Notes under the pieces: generated by a model | The model's database searches: none | What the model saw: only the letters and a program-made list of their open reading frames with translations | What the model was told of the DNA's origin: nothing | In this document: piece after piece, positions 8,777 to 18,040 of the stretch | Layout: every line of letters starts with the position of its first letter | How positions within the stretch are numbered: the stretch's first letter is position 1 | Origin: Actinophytocola xinjiangensis | Lineage (GTDB): Bacteria > Actinomycetota > Actinomycetes > Mycobacteriales > Pseudonocardiaceae | Assembly (NCBI RefSeq): GCF_001921215.1 | Contig: NZ_MSIF01000005.1 | Span: 372,001 to 436,000, forward strand | Reading direction: 5' to 3' | DNA: 64,000 nucleotides | Made by a program: the position numbers and the translations under genes

Positions 8777-9985
8777 CGGGAGTTCTCGACCGGCCTTGCT
8801 CCGCTGTGGCGTGCCGCACACGAGCGGTTGTCGTCGGGACGTGCGGTGAGTCGGGTTCGAGTCGGGCCGATGACCGAGGACCAGCGGGTCGCGCTGGCTG
8901 ACCTGCTCGGGATGGACCGGCTGCCAGCCGAGCAGGTGACGGTGTCGGTCGCAAGACTTGAGGACGTTCTCGCGGAGACCGGTGATGACCTGCGGGAAGT
9001 GGTGACCCGGCTCGTCGGGCCGATCGCGGATCGGGCCGGGCGGCGTGCCGAGGTCGCCGCGGAGCGGGCCGAGTTGTGGGAGTGGCTGACGCGGCATCCT
9101 GTCGTCGTCCGGCAGCCCGCGTTGATCGACTGGGTGGGGTCCGTGCGCCGAGCGGGGCTGGTCGGTGGCTCGGTCGCCAGCACCAGGTCGTTGCTCGACG
9201 ACGTGCTGCGGGTGCTCGGCGAACTTCCGGCCGCCGGGGAGCCGCTGCCGGTGCTCGCGGACCGGACGTTGCGGGACACGCACGCCCTGGACGACGGGAC
9301 GCGGCGCGCCACCATGGTGCTTCGCGGGCTGGCGACCATCTACGACCTGCCCCTGCCCACCGACGTGACCCAACGGCGCCAACTCTGGGAACGCGCTGGC
9401 GTCGCCGATGACGAACTCTCCTCCGTGGTCCTCGTCGCGGGGATGCGCCCGCCGGGGTCGGGCCTGGTCAGCTCGATCCTGCGGCTGTGTGCCGACGCCG
9501 GTCAGGTGGCGGCGCTGACCCTCGGTCAGCTACGAGCCACGACCTGGCCCGCCGGTCTCCCCGACACCGTCTGGGTGTTCGAGAATCCGAGCGTCGTCGC
9601 GTTGGCGCTCGCGCGGTTCGGGGTCCGGTGCCCGCCGGTGGTGTGCACGTCCGGGTGGCCCAACAGCGCGGGCATCCTGCTGCTGCGCGGCCTCGCCTCG
9701 GCGGGGTGTGCTCTGCGGTATCACGGCGACTTCGACGGTGAGGGCATCCGGATCGCGGCGAACGTGGCGGCACGCACGGGCGCGACACCGTGGCTGATGG
9801 GCACGGCCGACTACCTCGACGCGCTCGCGGTCGACACGACCGGGCCTTCGGTCGGGCGGGTGACGGACGCACCCTGGGACGCGGCTCTCGCCGACCAGCT
9901 CCGGGCCCACGACGTGACGGTGAGTGAGGAACGCGTGGTGGATCTACTCCTGGAGAAACTGGACAAATACTGCCCAACTCGGTGA
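8774..9985 (+). CDS. jetD: Wadjet nuclease subunit, TIGR02679/DUF2399 TOPRIM (JetD-like)
   Basis: About 403 aa if started at the ATC at 8774. The N-terminal half is helical and DNA-arm-like (MTEDQRVALADLLG, SVARLEDVL). The C-terminal third is a TOPRIM fold: a Glu strand VWVFENPSVV, then PVVCTSGWPNS, and the Asp pair in YHGDFDGEGIRIA, which would bind metal for DNA cleavage. In Wadjet systems JetD is the nuclease that cuts plasmid DNA after loop extrusion by JetABC. It lies first in the four-gene set, 62 nt before the next start. Family TIGR02679 is recognised from overall pattern; the start codon is uncertain. Confidence 0.88.
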   Translation: MREFSTGLAPLWRAAHERLSSGRAVSRVRVGPMTEDQRVALADLLGMDRLPAEQVTVSVARLEDVLAETGDDLREVVTRLVGPIADRAGRRAEVAAERAELWEWLTRHPVVVRQPALIDWVGSVRRAGLVGGSVASTRSLLDDVLRVLGELPAAGEPLPVLADRTLRDTHALDDGTRRATMVLRGLATIYDLPLPTDVTQRRQLWERAGVADDELSSVVLVAGMRPPGSGLVSSILRLCADAGQVAALTLGQLRATTWPAGLPDTVWVFENPSVVALALARFGVRCPPVVCTSGWPNSAGILLLRGLASAGCALRYHGDFDGEGIRIAANVAARTGATPWLMGTADYLDALAVDTTGPSVGRVTDAPWDAALADQLRAHDVTVSEERVVDLLLEKLDKYCPTR

Positions 9986-10047
9986 TTTCCGTTTACCGAT
10001 GCCCGACGGGACGGTGGGATGGGACGGACGAAAGGGGGGAGGACTGC

Positions 10048-11583
10048 GTGGAACCCATCCGTGTTCCACCGGAGATGTTCCGGTTCACCAGCGGTGATCG
10101 TGCTGGGCTCTACGTCTCGGTCCTCCACGCGTTCGGCGAGGCCAACGAACGTCTGGAAACGTCGCTGGGCCTGGACGACGTGCGTGCCCGGCTGCGCTCG
10201 GTCGGCTGGCTCGACGCGATCGACGACAGCGAGCTGGCCGCCGCGCTGGGACAACTGCACGACTGGAACCTCGTCGACGTCACCCAGAACCACGCCGAGA
10301 ACTACCGCACCGCGAGCGAGTACGAGCGGCGCAACCTCCAGTACTCCCTGACCAGGCAGGGTGAGGCGGCGTTCGCGGGGGTGCTGCACGCGCTGTCGGT
10401 CCTGACCTCCGCCGGCGCACTTCAGACCGCCGTGCTCGACGCGATCTCCGATCGCCTCGGCGACCTGGGCACGCTGCTCGACGACGCCACCGGAACCGAC
10501 CGACGCATCTACACCACCGTGATGGAGTTGGAAGGCCACCTCGACGCGCTGCGCTCCAACACCAAGCAGTTCAACGGCGAGCTGCAACGGTTGCTGCGGG
10601 CCGACGGCGCGGACCTGTCGACCTTCCACGAGGTCAAAGCCGCCACCGTCGCCTACCTGCAGGAGTTCCTCACCAACCTGGACCAGCGCACGCACGCGAT
10701 CGAAACCCGAATCGACCGGGTCGAGGCCCACGGCCTGGGCCTGGTGCATCACCGCGCGCTGCTCGGGGCCGAGCTGCCGAGGCTTTCCGGCGACGACCCC
10801 GGGCCGGAGTGGCTCGCGCACCGGCACGCCCGGTGGGAGGGGCTGCGGGCCTGGTTCCTGCCGGGCGACGGCACCCGTCCCCGCGTCGAACAGCTGCATC
10901 TGGTGGCCCGGCGCGCGATCATCACCTTGCTGCAGGTGCTCGACCGGATCACCGAGTCACGGCGCCGAGCGAGCAGCGCGGTGGCCGACTTCCGCGAGTT
11001 GGCCAAGTGGTTCACCGTCCTGCCTGATCAGGAGCATCTGCACCGGCTGTGGTCCACCGCCACCGGGCTCAGCCCCGCCCGGCACGCGCATCTCGGTCAT
11101 CCGGATCCGGAACTGGTCAGTAGCTCCACGAGTTGGGCGGACGCGCCGCCGGTCGAGGTGTCACCGCTGCTGAGGTCCTCCGGCAGGACCGAGCGGTTCA
11201 GTCGCACCGGGCGGGTCCGTGACGTCGCCGCGGTGAAGGCCGCCCGCGCGGAGCAGGCGCTCGCCGAGCGGGCACAGCTTGAGGCCGCGTGGCACCTGCT
11301 CGACACCGGCGGGCCGGTGCGGCTGTCCAGCTTCGGACGTCTCCAGCACAGCGCGTTCGAACGGCTCCTTGAGCTGCTCGGGAGAGCGTTGGCGAACGGT
11401 CCGACCACCGCCGGCACTCGTCGCGCCACGACGACGGACGGGAAGATCGAGATCGTTCTGCGTCCGCCGGTCGACAACGCGATCGCGCACCTGACCACAC
11501 CCCACGGCCGGTTCACCGGGCCGGACTACGAGATCGAGATCCGCGCGTTCGGTCACCGCCACGTTCGGAGGGCCGCTCGGTGA
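10048..11583 (+). CDS. jetA: Wadjet subunit, TIGR02677 (JetA-like kleisin)
   Basis: 511 aa from GTG 10048, which has GGGGGGAGGA 6 nt upstream; an earlier in-frame ATG at 9982 lacks this signal. The N-terminus (PPEMFRFTSGDRAGLYVSVLHAFGEANERL) and the early winged-helix-like segment match the TIGR02677 family. The long helical middle and C-terminal part fit a kleisin that bridges the SMC dimer. It ends in a 4-nt overlap with the next gene. The role, from Wadjet biology, is a scaffold of the plasmid-recognising SMC motor. Confidence 0.88.
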   Translation: MEPIRVPPEMFRFTSGDRAGLYVSVLHAFGEANERLETSLGLDDVRARLRSVGWLDAIDDSELAAALGQLHDWNLVDVTQNHAENYRTASEYERRNLQYSLTRQGEAAFAGVLHALSVLTSAGALQTAVLDAISDRLGDLGTLLDDATGTDRRIYTTVMELEGHLDALRSNTKQFNGELQRLLRADGADLSTFHEVKAATVAYLQEFLTNLDQRTHAIETRIDRVEAHGLGLVHHRALLGAELPRLSGDDPGPEWLAHRHARWEGLRAWFLPGDGTRPRVEQLHLVARRAIITLLQVLDRITESRRRASSAVADFRELAKWFTVLPDQEHLHRLWSTATGLSPARHAHLGHPDPELVSSSTSWADAPPVEVSPLLRSSGRTERFSRTGRVRDVAAVKAARAEQALAERAQLEAAWHLLDTGGPVRLSSFGRLQHSAFERLLELLGRALANGPTTAGTRRATTTDGKIEIVLRPPVDNAIAHLTTPHGRFTGPDYEIEIRAFGHRHVRRAAR

Positions 11584-12824
11584 GCAATCTGTCGAACCAG
11601 CTGGTCACCGCCGAGCGCGAGGAGATCGCCAGGGGGATCCGGATCATGTTGGCGAGCCCGCTGGTCCATGAACGCGGGGCGGCGGAGTCGTTCGACCTGG
11701 TGCGCCGGCGTCGTGAACCGATCAGGAAGTGGTTCGACTACTACTGCGGTTGGTCGGTGGTCGTCGAGCCACGGCTGGGTTACGCCCGGCTGGCCAAGGT
11801 CCGCCCCATGGCCGACGCCAGCCGGCCGCCGCGCCGGCACCGTTCCGGTCGGGCGCCGTTCGACCGACGCCGCTACGTTCTGCTGTGTGTGGCGGCCGCC
11901 GAACTGTTGACCGTGCCGGTGACCACCATCGGGCTGCTCGCGGACCGGGTGACCCGGGCCACGGCGACCGACCCCGTGCTCGCGACCTTCGACCCGTCCG
12001 CCCGCGCGGAACGCATGGCGTTCGTCGACGCGTTACGCATGCTCGAACACTTCGGCGCGGTCGAGGTGCTCGATGGTGCGACGGAGTCCTTCGTCGACTC
12101 CGCGGCGGCCAAGGTGCTCTACGAGGTCGACGCCGCGCTGCTCATGCGGCTGTTGTCCGCGCCGACCGGGGTGTCCCAGCTCGCCGTTCCGGTTGACGAG
12201 GTCCCCGCGCGGTTCGAGGAGTTGCTCGTCGCGGTGTCCCGGGAGCGGCGCTACGGCGCCGCCGCCGAACACTCCTCCGGCCAGGCGCCCGTGTCGGAGG
12301 TCCAACGCAACCTGTGGTTGCGGCACTCGATCTTCCGCAAGCTGGTCGACGACCCGGTCGTCCATCTCGACGATCTGTCCGCCGACGAGCGCGCCTACCT
12401 CAACTCGCCGACCGGCCGCCAGCTGGTGCGGCGGGCGGCTGAGGAGGGCGGGTTCCTGATCGAGGAGCGGGCCGAAGGCGTGCTGTTCGTCGATCCAGAC
12501 GGCATCGCCACCGACAGCAGGTTCCCCGATGACGGGAGCAACGCCAAGGTGGCCGCGCTGCTTCTCCTGGAGGACATCAGATCCGTGACGACGACTGAGC
12601 AGCTTGGCCTGGCCGCCAACGCCCTACTCGCCAAGTTCCCGTCGTGGGGGAAGGGATACCGCGGCGACGATGGTGTCGCGGCTCTCGTGGCCGACGCGTT
12701 GGACGTGCTGCGCGGGTTCGGTCTCGTCCGGATCACCGACGGGCTGGTGCACCCGCTGCCCGCGTCCGCACGCTACGCGGCGGGATCGGCGCGGAGCAGC
12801 CACTCCGGGGAGGATCCGCTGTGA
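11580..12824 (+). CDS. jetB: Wadjet subunit, TIGR02678 (JetB-like)
   Basis: 414 aa starting at GTG 11580 inside the previous stop (GTGA). The protein is alpha-helical with winged-helix character and family-typical segments (ERGAAESFDLVRRRREPIRKWFDYYCGW split here as RRRREPIRKWFDYYCGW; RPPRRHRSGRAPFDRRRYVLL as APFDRRRYVLLCVAAAE; LWLRHSIFRKLVDDPVVHLD). In Wadjet complexes this is the KITE-like dimer that binds the kleisin and DNA. It ends overlapping the SMC gene by 4 nt, so all four proteins are made from one message. Confidence 0.88.
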   Translation: MSNLSNQLVTAEREEIARGIRIMLASPLVHERGAAESFDLVRRRREPIRKWFDYYCGWSVVVEPRLGYARLAKVRPMADASRPPRRHRSGRAPFDRRRYVLLCVAAAELLTVPVTTIGLLADRVTRATATDPVLATFDPSARAERMAFVDALRMLEHFGAVEVLDGATESFVDSAAAKVLYEVDAALLMRLLSAPTGVSQLAVPVDEVPARFEELLVAVSRERRYGAAAEHSSGQAPVSEVQRNLWLRHSIFRKLVDDPVVHLDDLSADERAYLNSPTGRQLVRRAAEEGGFLIEERAEGVLFVDPDGIATDSRFPDDGSNAKVAALLLLEDIRSVTTTEQLGLAANALLAKFPSWGKGYRGDDGVAALVADALDVLRGFGLVRITDGLVHPLPASARYAAGSARSSHSGEDPL

Positions 12825-15800
12825 CGGTCACCGAGCTGCCGAGGCACGCACCCGAACCAGCCGAAACGCCGACCAGGCGTTGGGTGCCGACCCGTGCCGG
12901 CATTCTCAACATCTGGCGGTACTACGACGAGGCGTTCGAGTTCCACCATGGCAGGCTGCTGCTGCGCGGGCCGAACGGCACCGGGAAGTCGAAGGCGCTG
13001 GAGTTGCTGCTGCCGTTCCTGTTCGACGCGAACCTGCGGGCGAGCCGCCTGTCGACGTTCGGCACCAGTGAGCGCACCATGCACTGGAACCTCATGGGCG
13101 AAGGCGCGGCCGGCACGACGCGGGTCGGCTACGTGTGGCTGGAGTTCCACCTTCCCGGTGAGCCCGACGCGTGGTTCTGTTGCGGCGCGCGGCTCCAGGC
13201 CAGCACCCACACCACGGCCGTGCACGCCGACTACTTCACGACCACGCAGCGCGTCGGCCTGCCGACGGGGTTGTCGCTGGTCACCGAGGCCGGCACGCCG
13301 CTCACCAGAAGCGCGCTGGAGCAGGCGCTCGGTCACCACGGTGTTCTCCATCCGAACGCGACCGAGTACCGCTCCGCCGTGCGCACGACGCTGTTCCCCG
13401 GGCTGAACGAGCAACGCTACGACGCGCTGATCACCGCGCTGCTCCAGCTGCGCACCCCAAAACTGTCCCAGCGGCTCGACCCGTCGTTGCTGTCCACTTT
13501 GCTCTCTCGGGCGCTGCCGCCGTTGGGGCAACAGGAAGTCGCCGACCTGGCCGAGGGTTTCGAGCGGCTCGACCGGCAGCGTGAGCGACTGGCCACGTTG
13601 GACGCCGAGGTCACGGCGGCACGGAGCCTCGCGGCCCGGCAGCGCACCTACGCCGCGCGAGTGCTGCGCGCCGCCTCGGCCACGTTGATCTCCGCCACGA
13701 CCGAGCTGGACAACCTCACCAAGTCAGCGCGTCGCTCGGCCGACGAACACGCCCGAGTCGCGGCCGACAAGGCCACTACCGAAAGGCTCGTCGAGAACCT
13801 CGGTCGCGAGGAGGAGGAGACCAAGGCCCGCATCGACGGCCTCGTGGACAGCGAGGCCTATCAGCAGGGCCGGGAGCTGGACCAGCTCAGGCAGCACACG
13901 AAAGAGGCGCGAACCCGCGCGAAGGGCGTTCGTGCCGACGCCGACGTCACACGCGCTCAGGCGGACGACGACGCCGACCGCGCCCGCGCGGCGCAGCGCC
14001 ACGTGGCGACGCGGGAGCACACCGTGGCCGCCCGCGCTGACGAGGCCCGGCAGGCAGCGACGAGGGCAGGCCTGGCCAGCGTCCACAACGAGGTCGCCGC
14101 GACGCTGGACACCGAGGCCGACCGGTCACGGCCCCTGCTCCGCGCGGCGGTCAAGGGACGTCTGGGCCAGGTCTGGACCGTGCGGCAGGCGCTCGACACC
14201 CAGGAAAAGGCGATCGAGCGTCGCCGGGAGGCCGAAACGGACCTCGATGAGGCCCGGACCGACCTTTCGAGCGCCGGAGAAGACCGGGCGGCGGCGGACG
14301 AGGAGTACGAGCGGGCGCTGGACGGCCTGGCCGGTGCGCTCCGCGAGTGGGCGGCCGGGTGTCGGGAGCTGCGCTTCGCCGACCTCGACGTGTTCGCCGA
14401 CCTGGTGGAGAACGAGACCTCGCTCGTCGAGCACGTGGAGCACGTCGCCGAAGCCGTGCGCGCCGACCTGGTCCGCACGGAAACCGTCATCGCCGCGGAC
14501 CGCACGGCGGCGCTGGCCGAACGCGACCGGCTCGGCGCGGACCTGGACCGGCTGGCCGACGAACACGACCGACCCCCGGACGCGCCACCCACCCGCACGA
14601 CGGACCGCGCGACGATGACCGGCGCCCCGCTGTGGCAGCTGGTCCGCTTCGCCGACGAGGTGCCGGACACGACCCAGTGCGCCGTCGAAGCCGCACTGCA
14701 GTCGGCCGGCGCGCTGGACGCGTGGGTCGGCCCGACCGGCGAGGTCGTCGGTCACGACGTCTTCGCCCTGCCGGAAGGTGTCCCGGCCGCCCCGGGACGG
14801 TCGCTGGTGGACGTCCTGGTTCCCGAGACCGACACCCCCGTGCCGCCTTCGAGCGTCACCCGGCTTCTCGCGGCTGTCGCCTACGGCGAGCGACTGCCGG
14901 AGGGACATCCTGTGGCGATCAGCGCGGACGGCGACTGGCGATGGGGAAACCTGCGCGGCAGCTGGCAGAAAGCCCACACGGAGTTCATCGGCGCGGTGGC
15001 CCGGCAACGGGCCAGGGAACGCCACCGGCGCGAGCTGGAACGCCAGCTCACCACCGTCGACGAGACGCTGAGCGGACTGGAACGACGCCAGGACGCGATC
15101 GACGCCCGCCGCGCGGTGCTCGCGAGCGAACGAAGCTCCCGGCCGCCGTTCAACGGAATCCGGGCCGCACGCGACAAGCTGACGCGCCTGGAATCCGCCG
15201 TGGTGGCCGCCGAACGGACGGTCCGCAAGCGGCTGGACACGCTGTCGACGCGAGAGGCGCGGGCCACCGCCGCCCTGCACGCCCTCACCGTCGTCGCGGC
15301 CGAACACGGTCTGCCCACCCAACGATCCGCTCTGACCACGCACGAACACGCGGTGGAGAGCTTCCGGGAGCAGGCCGAACTGTGGCTCGACGGTCATCGC
15401 GACCTGGTCGCGGCTCGTGGCGCCGCCGTCGAGGCGGACGAACGGGCCACCCGTTCGAACGCGGCCGCGACTCAGCGGGAGACCGAAGCCGGGGAGGCCG
15501 AAGCCACCCTGCGTCAACTCGCCGCGAAGCTCGACGCGGTGGAGAAGACCATCGGAGTGGACTACCGGGACGTGCTGGCCGAGCTGGCCGCGTCGCGTGG
15601 TCGACTGTCCGATCTCAGCAAGGAGCTCAGCACGGCCCACCGCGGCGTGGCCTCGCTCGCCGAGCGGTTGGGCGTGTTGGCCGAACGCAGCAAGGCCGAC
15701 GCGGACGCCCGCGACGAAGCGACCCGAGTACGCGACACCGCGGCTCGCCGATTCCGGCAGCTCGCCACCACGAGCTTCCCGGCGGACAGCGCGTTCGACG

Positions 15801-16864
15801 AACTCGACCGGTTCACCGCCACGCTCTCCTCGTCGGAGGGAGTGCGCGCGGCCCTGGACACCGCCCGCCTGGTCGCCGCCGCCTGGCCAACCATGCCCCA
15901 CGAACCGAACAACCTCGGTGACGCCCTGCACCGGCTCTCGGAATCGGTGCACGAGTGCCGCACGGCGCTCAGCGCGCGGGCCGACCTCGACCTCGAAACC
16001 GACGAGGACGTCCAGGTCTTCACCGCCCTGGTGGACGGTGTCCGGGTCGGCGCCGCCGAGTTGCTGACGATCCTGAAGAGCGACGCCGAGCGGAGCAGGC
16101 ACGAGATCACCGAACGCGAGCGGCAACTGTTCGACCAGACCCTCACCGGCGACACCCGCCGCCACCTCGCCGCACGCATTCGTCAGGCCGGCGAACTGGT
16201 GGACGCGATGAACGACCGGCTGGAGCGGGTTCGGACCGCGTCGAAAGTGTCGGTTCAGCTCGTCTGGCGGGTCGCGCCCGAACTGCCCCCCGGAACCAGA
16301 GCCGCACGGGATCTCCTGCTGAAGGACCCCGCGCGACTGACCGACGCGGACCGCGAATCCCTGCACCAGTTCTTCCGGGACCGGATCGAACAGGCCAAGG
16401 CCGACGACACCGCCGCCAGCTGGGAACAACAGCTGGGCCAGGTGTTCGACTACACCGCCTGGCACCGGTTCGACGTCAAGGTGGACCGCACGAACGGCGC
16501 CGGCTGGCAACCGCTCACGAAGAAACTGCACGGCGCGCTGTCCGGCGGTGAGAAGGCCATCGCCCTGCACCTGCCGCTGTTCGCCGCGGTCGCGGCCCAC
16601 TACGAGGCGGTGCCGACCGGCCCCCGGGTCATTCTGCTCGACGAGGTGTTCGTCGGAGTCGACACCAACAACCGGGGACAGGTCTTCGCGCTGCTGTCCG
16701 CGCTGCGACTCGACCTGCTACTCACCTCGGACCACGAATGGTGCACCTACCCCGAACTGAGCGGCGTCGCGATCCACCAACTCATCACCGGCCACGACGG
16801 CGACGACGCGGTCACCACGGCCCGCTTCGTCTGGGACGGCACGAACCTCACCGCCGACGCCTGA
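12821..16864 (+). CDS. jetC: Wadjet SMC-like ATPase, TIGR02680 (JetC-like)
   Basis: 1347 aa from GTG 12821, overlapping the previous stop by 4 nt. Walker A GPNGTGKS stands at residues 50-57, followed by a large ATPase head. Two coiled-coil arms (about 260-560 and 780-1210) flank a globular hinge. The C-terminal head carries the signature LSGGEKA near 1240 and Walker B VILLDEVFVGVD near 1270. The short N-terminal head and extreme Arg/Glu/Ala coiled coil are typical of TIGR02680. It is the ATP-driven loop-extruding motor that presents small circular DNA to JetD. Complete, with no frameshift seen. Confidence 0.92.
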   Translation: MTVTELPRHAPEPAETPTRRWVPTRAGILNIWRYYDEAFEFHHGRLLLRGPNGTGKSKALELLLPFLFDANLRASRLSTFGTSERTMHWNLMGEGAAGTTRVGYVWLEFHLPGEPDAWFCCGARLQASTHTTAVHADYFTTTQRVGLPTGLSLVTEAGTPLTRSALEQALGHHGVLHPNATEYRSAVRTTLFPGLNEQRYDALITALLQLRTPKLSQRLDPSLLSTLLSRALPPLGQQEVADLAEGFERLDRQRERLATLDAEVTAARSLAARQRTYAARVLRAASATLISATTELDNLTKSARRSADEHARVAADKATTERLVENLGREEEETKARIDGLVDSEAYQQGRELDQLRQHTKEARTRAKGVRADADVTRAQADDDADRARAAQRHVATREHTVAARADEARQAATRAGLASVHNEVAATLDTEADRSRPLLRAAVKGRLGQVWTVRQALDTQEKAIERRREAETDLDEARTDLSSAGEDRAAADEEYERALDGLAGALREWAAGCRELRFADLDVFADLVENETSLVEHVEHVAEAVRADLVRTETVIAADRTAALAERDRLGADLDRLADEHDRPPDAPPTRTTDRATMTGAPLWQLVRFADEVPDTTQCAVEAALQSAGALDAWVGPTGEVVGHDVFALPEGVPAAPGRSLVDVLVPETDTPVPPSSVTRLLAAVAYGERLPEGHPVAISADGDWRWGNLRGSWQKAHTEFIGAVARQRARERHRRELERQLTTVDETLSGLERRQDAIDARRAVLASERSSRPPFNGIRAARDKLTRLESAVVAAERTVRKRLDTLSTREARATAALHALTVVAAEHGLPTQRSALTTHEHAVESFREQAELWLDGHRDLVAARGAAVEADERATRSNAAATQRETEAGEAEATLRQLAAKLDAVEKTIGVDYRDVLAELAASRGRLSDLSKELSTAHRGVASLAERLGVLAERSKADADARDEATRVRDTAARRFRQLATTSFPADSAFDELDRFTATLSSSEGVRAALDTARLVAAAWPTMPHEPNNLGDALHRLSESVHECRTALSARADLDLETDEDVQVFTALVDGVRVGAAELLTILKSDAERSRHEITERERQLFDQTLTGDTRRHLAARIRQAGELVDAMNDRLERVRTASKVSVQLVWRVAPELPPGTRAARDLLLKDPARLTDADRESLHQFFRDRIEQAKADDTAASWEQQLGQVFDYTAWHRFDVKVDRTNGAGWQPLTKKLHGALSGGEKAIALHLPLFAAVAAHYEAVPTGPRVILLDEVFVGVDTNNRGQVFALLSALRLDLLLTSDHEWCTYPELSGVAIHQLITGHDGDDAVTTARFVWDGTNLTADA

Positions 16865-16870
16865 GCTGGT

Positions 16871-16900
16871 TGGCCGCGCCAAACTGCTGCGTTGCGGCCA
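16871..16900 (+). terminator. Weak hairpin after the Wadjet cassette
   Basis: TGGCCGC (16871-16877) pairs with GCGGCCA (16894-16900) across a 16-nt loop, 7 nt after the SMC stop. There is no T-run, so it is at best a weak terminator. Confidence 0.3.
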
Positions 16901-17099
16901 CCGACAGGACTTCCCTGACGATCACCAGGACGCATCGCGCAGAGGCGACGATGGGCATCGGCGGTGCTCGTCGTGGTGATCGCGATCGTCGCGGACGTGG
17001 GTGTGAAGGTCGTACTTTGTGTCCAGAAATATTTCTCTGTCCTCAGTGACACAAAACAGACGGCAGAGACGACTCCCAGAGCAACTTGGAGCTTCGTTG

Positions 17100-17225
17100 A
17101 TGGAGTGTCGAGAGGCACTGTCAGAACGGCGCCTGTGGCCGGCCCCGGTCGGGCTGATCGGGCTGGTCGCGGCGATCGGCGGGGTGATTGTCCGCAAACC
17201 AACCAACACCAACGACAACACCTGA
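17100..17225 (+). CDS. Very small membrane protein
   Basis: 41 aa from ATG 17100, with TTGGAGC 8 nt upstream. After an Arg/Glu-rich start (ECREALSERRLW) comes one hydrophobic span (PVGLIGLVAAIGGVIV) and a polar Asn/Thr tail. It ends 9 nt before the next membrane-protein gene, suggesting co-translation. No family recognised; the ribosome site and membrane span are the support. Confidence 0.45.
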   Translation: MECREALSERRLWPAPVGLIGLVAAIGGVIVRKPTNTNDNT

Positions 17226-17234
17226 GGACAGACC

Positions 17235-17903
17235 ATGACCTACCCCCACCACATCGCCGTCGCCCCGCCGGTTCCCGCGCCCGCGCCGCAGCGGAAGTTC
17301 CGGCCGCTTGCGTGGGTTGCCTTCGGTGTCGGGCTCGCCGGCTGCGCCCTTATCCCCATCCCGATCCTCAACAACGCGGGTGCGATCCTCGGCGTCGCCG
17401 GTGTCGTCATGTCCCTGATTTCCGTGTGGGGTACGGAGCGGTGGCTGTCCGTTGCGTCGCTGGCCCTGTCCGGGCTTGCCGTGATCGGCACCGTGGTGGT
17501 GCAACAGCAACTCGTCGACGACCTCAACGACCTGACCGGAAAGTCGGCCAAGCCCAACAACGTCGCACGGGCCGCGGCGCCGGACACCGAGGAACCCGAG
17601 CCGCCCGCTGAGAGCTGGCCGTCGGCCTCCGACCTGACGGTCGACCTGAAGGTGACCGAGAAGCAGTGTTTCGGGTCCGCCGGCTGTTCCATCACGGTCA
17701 CCCCGGAGCTGAACTACAACGGATACCTGGATCCCGACACGTTCGGGCAGTACACGGTGACCATCGCGGTAGCGGGTGACGAGAGCGGCGAAGTGATCAG
17801 CACCCTGGAGGTGAGCGGGTCCGAGTACAACGCGATTCCGCTGTTCCTGTCGACCAAATCTGGGGATGTGGCCGTCACCGGCAAGATCGTGAGCGTCAAC
17901 TAA
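17235..17903 (+). CDS. Two-span membrane protein with extracellular domain
   Basis: 222 aa. A Pro-rich cytoplasmic start precedes two or three hydrophobic stretches (VAFGVGLAGCALIPIPIL; GAILGVAGVVMSLISV; VASLALSGLAVIGTVVV). A charged linker (DTEEPEPPAES) leads to a beta-rich outer domain with two Cys (KQCFGSAGCSITV) that probably pair. This is a common actinomycete layout of DUF4190-like membrane part plus sensor-like ectodomain; function unknown. It lies between the Wadjet and restriction genes and ends at a clear hairpin. Confidence 0.75.
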   Translation: MTYPHHIAVAPPVPAPAPQRKFRPLAWVAFGVGLAGCALIPIPILNNAGAILGVAGVVMSLISVWGTERWLSVASLALSGLAVIGTVVVQQQLVDDLNDLTGKSAKPNNVARAAAPDTEEPEPPAESWPSASDLTVDLKVTEKQCFGSAGCSITVTPELNYNGYLDPDTFGQYTVTIAVAGDESGEVISTLEVSGSEYNAIPLFLSTKSGDVAVTGKIVSVN

Positions 17904-17920
17904 CGAACACGACAGCGGCC

Positions 17921-17951
17921 CCCGGTGCTTCCGCAGAAGAGGAGCACCGGG
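17921..17951 (+). terminator. Rho-independent-like hairpin
   Basis: CCCGGTGCT (17921-17929) pairs perfectly with AGCACCGGG (17943-17951) across a 13-nt loop, 18 nt after the stop of the membrane-protein gene. GC-rich and without a T-run, as is usual in actinomycetes. Confidence 0.7.
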
Positions 17952-18028
17952 CCCGTGGTACGTAGTGCTGCGGCGCGGAGCACGCAGATACAGACACGAA
18001 CAGGTGACACCCTGTCGGTGGGTTCGGC

Positions 18029-18034
18029 TACGGT
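18029..18034 (+). promoter_or_regulatory. -10 element for a leaderless restriction gene
   Basis: TACGGT fits the actinobacterial TAnnnT -10 and ends 6 nt before ATG 18041, so transcription would start at the first base of the gene. No Shine-Dalgarno is present, which agrees with a leaderless message. The -35 region is not clear. Confidence 0.45.
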
Positions 18035-18040
18035 GCGGGT

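Noticed and set aside
14126-16600. Long antisense frame of about 820 codons opposite the Wadjet SMC gene
   Set aside because: High GC leaves the opposite strand open by default; the forward frame has full SMC motifs and matching codon bias.
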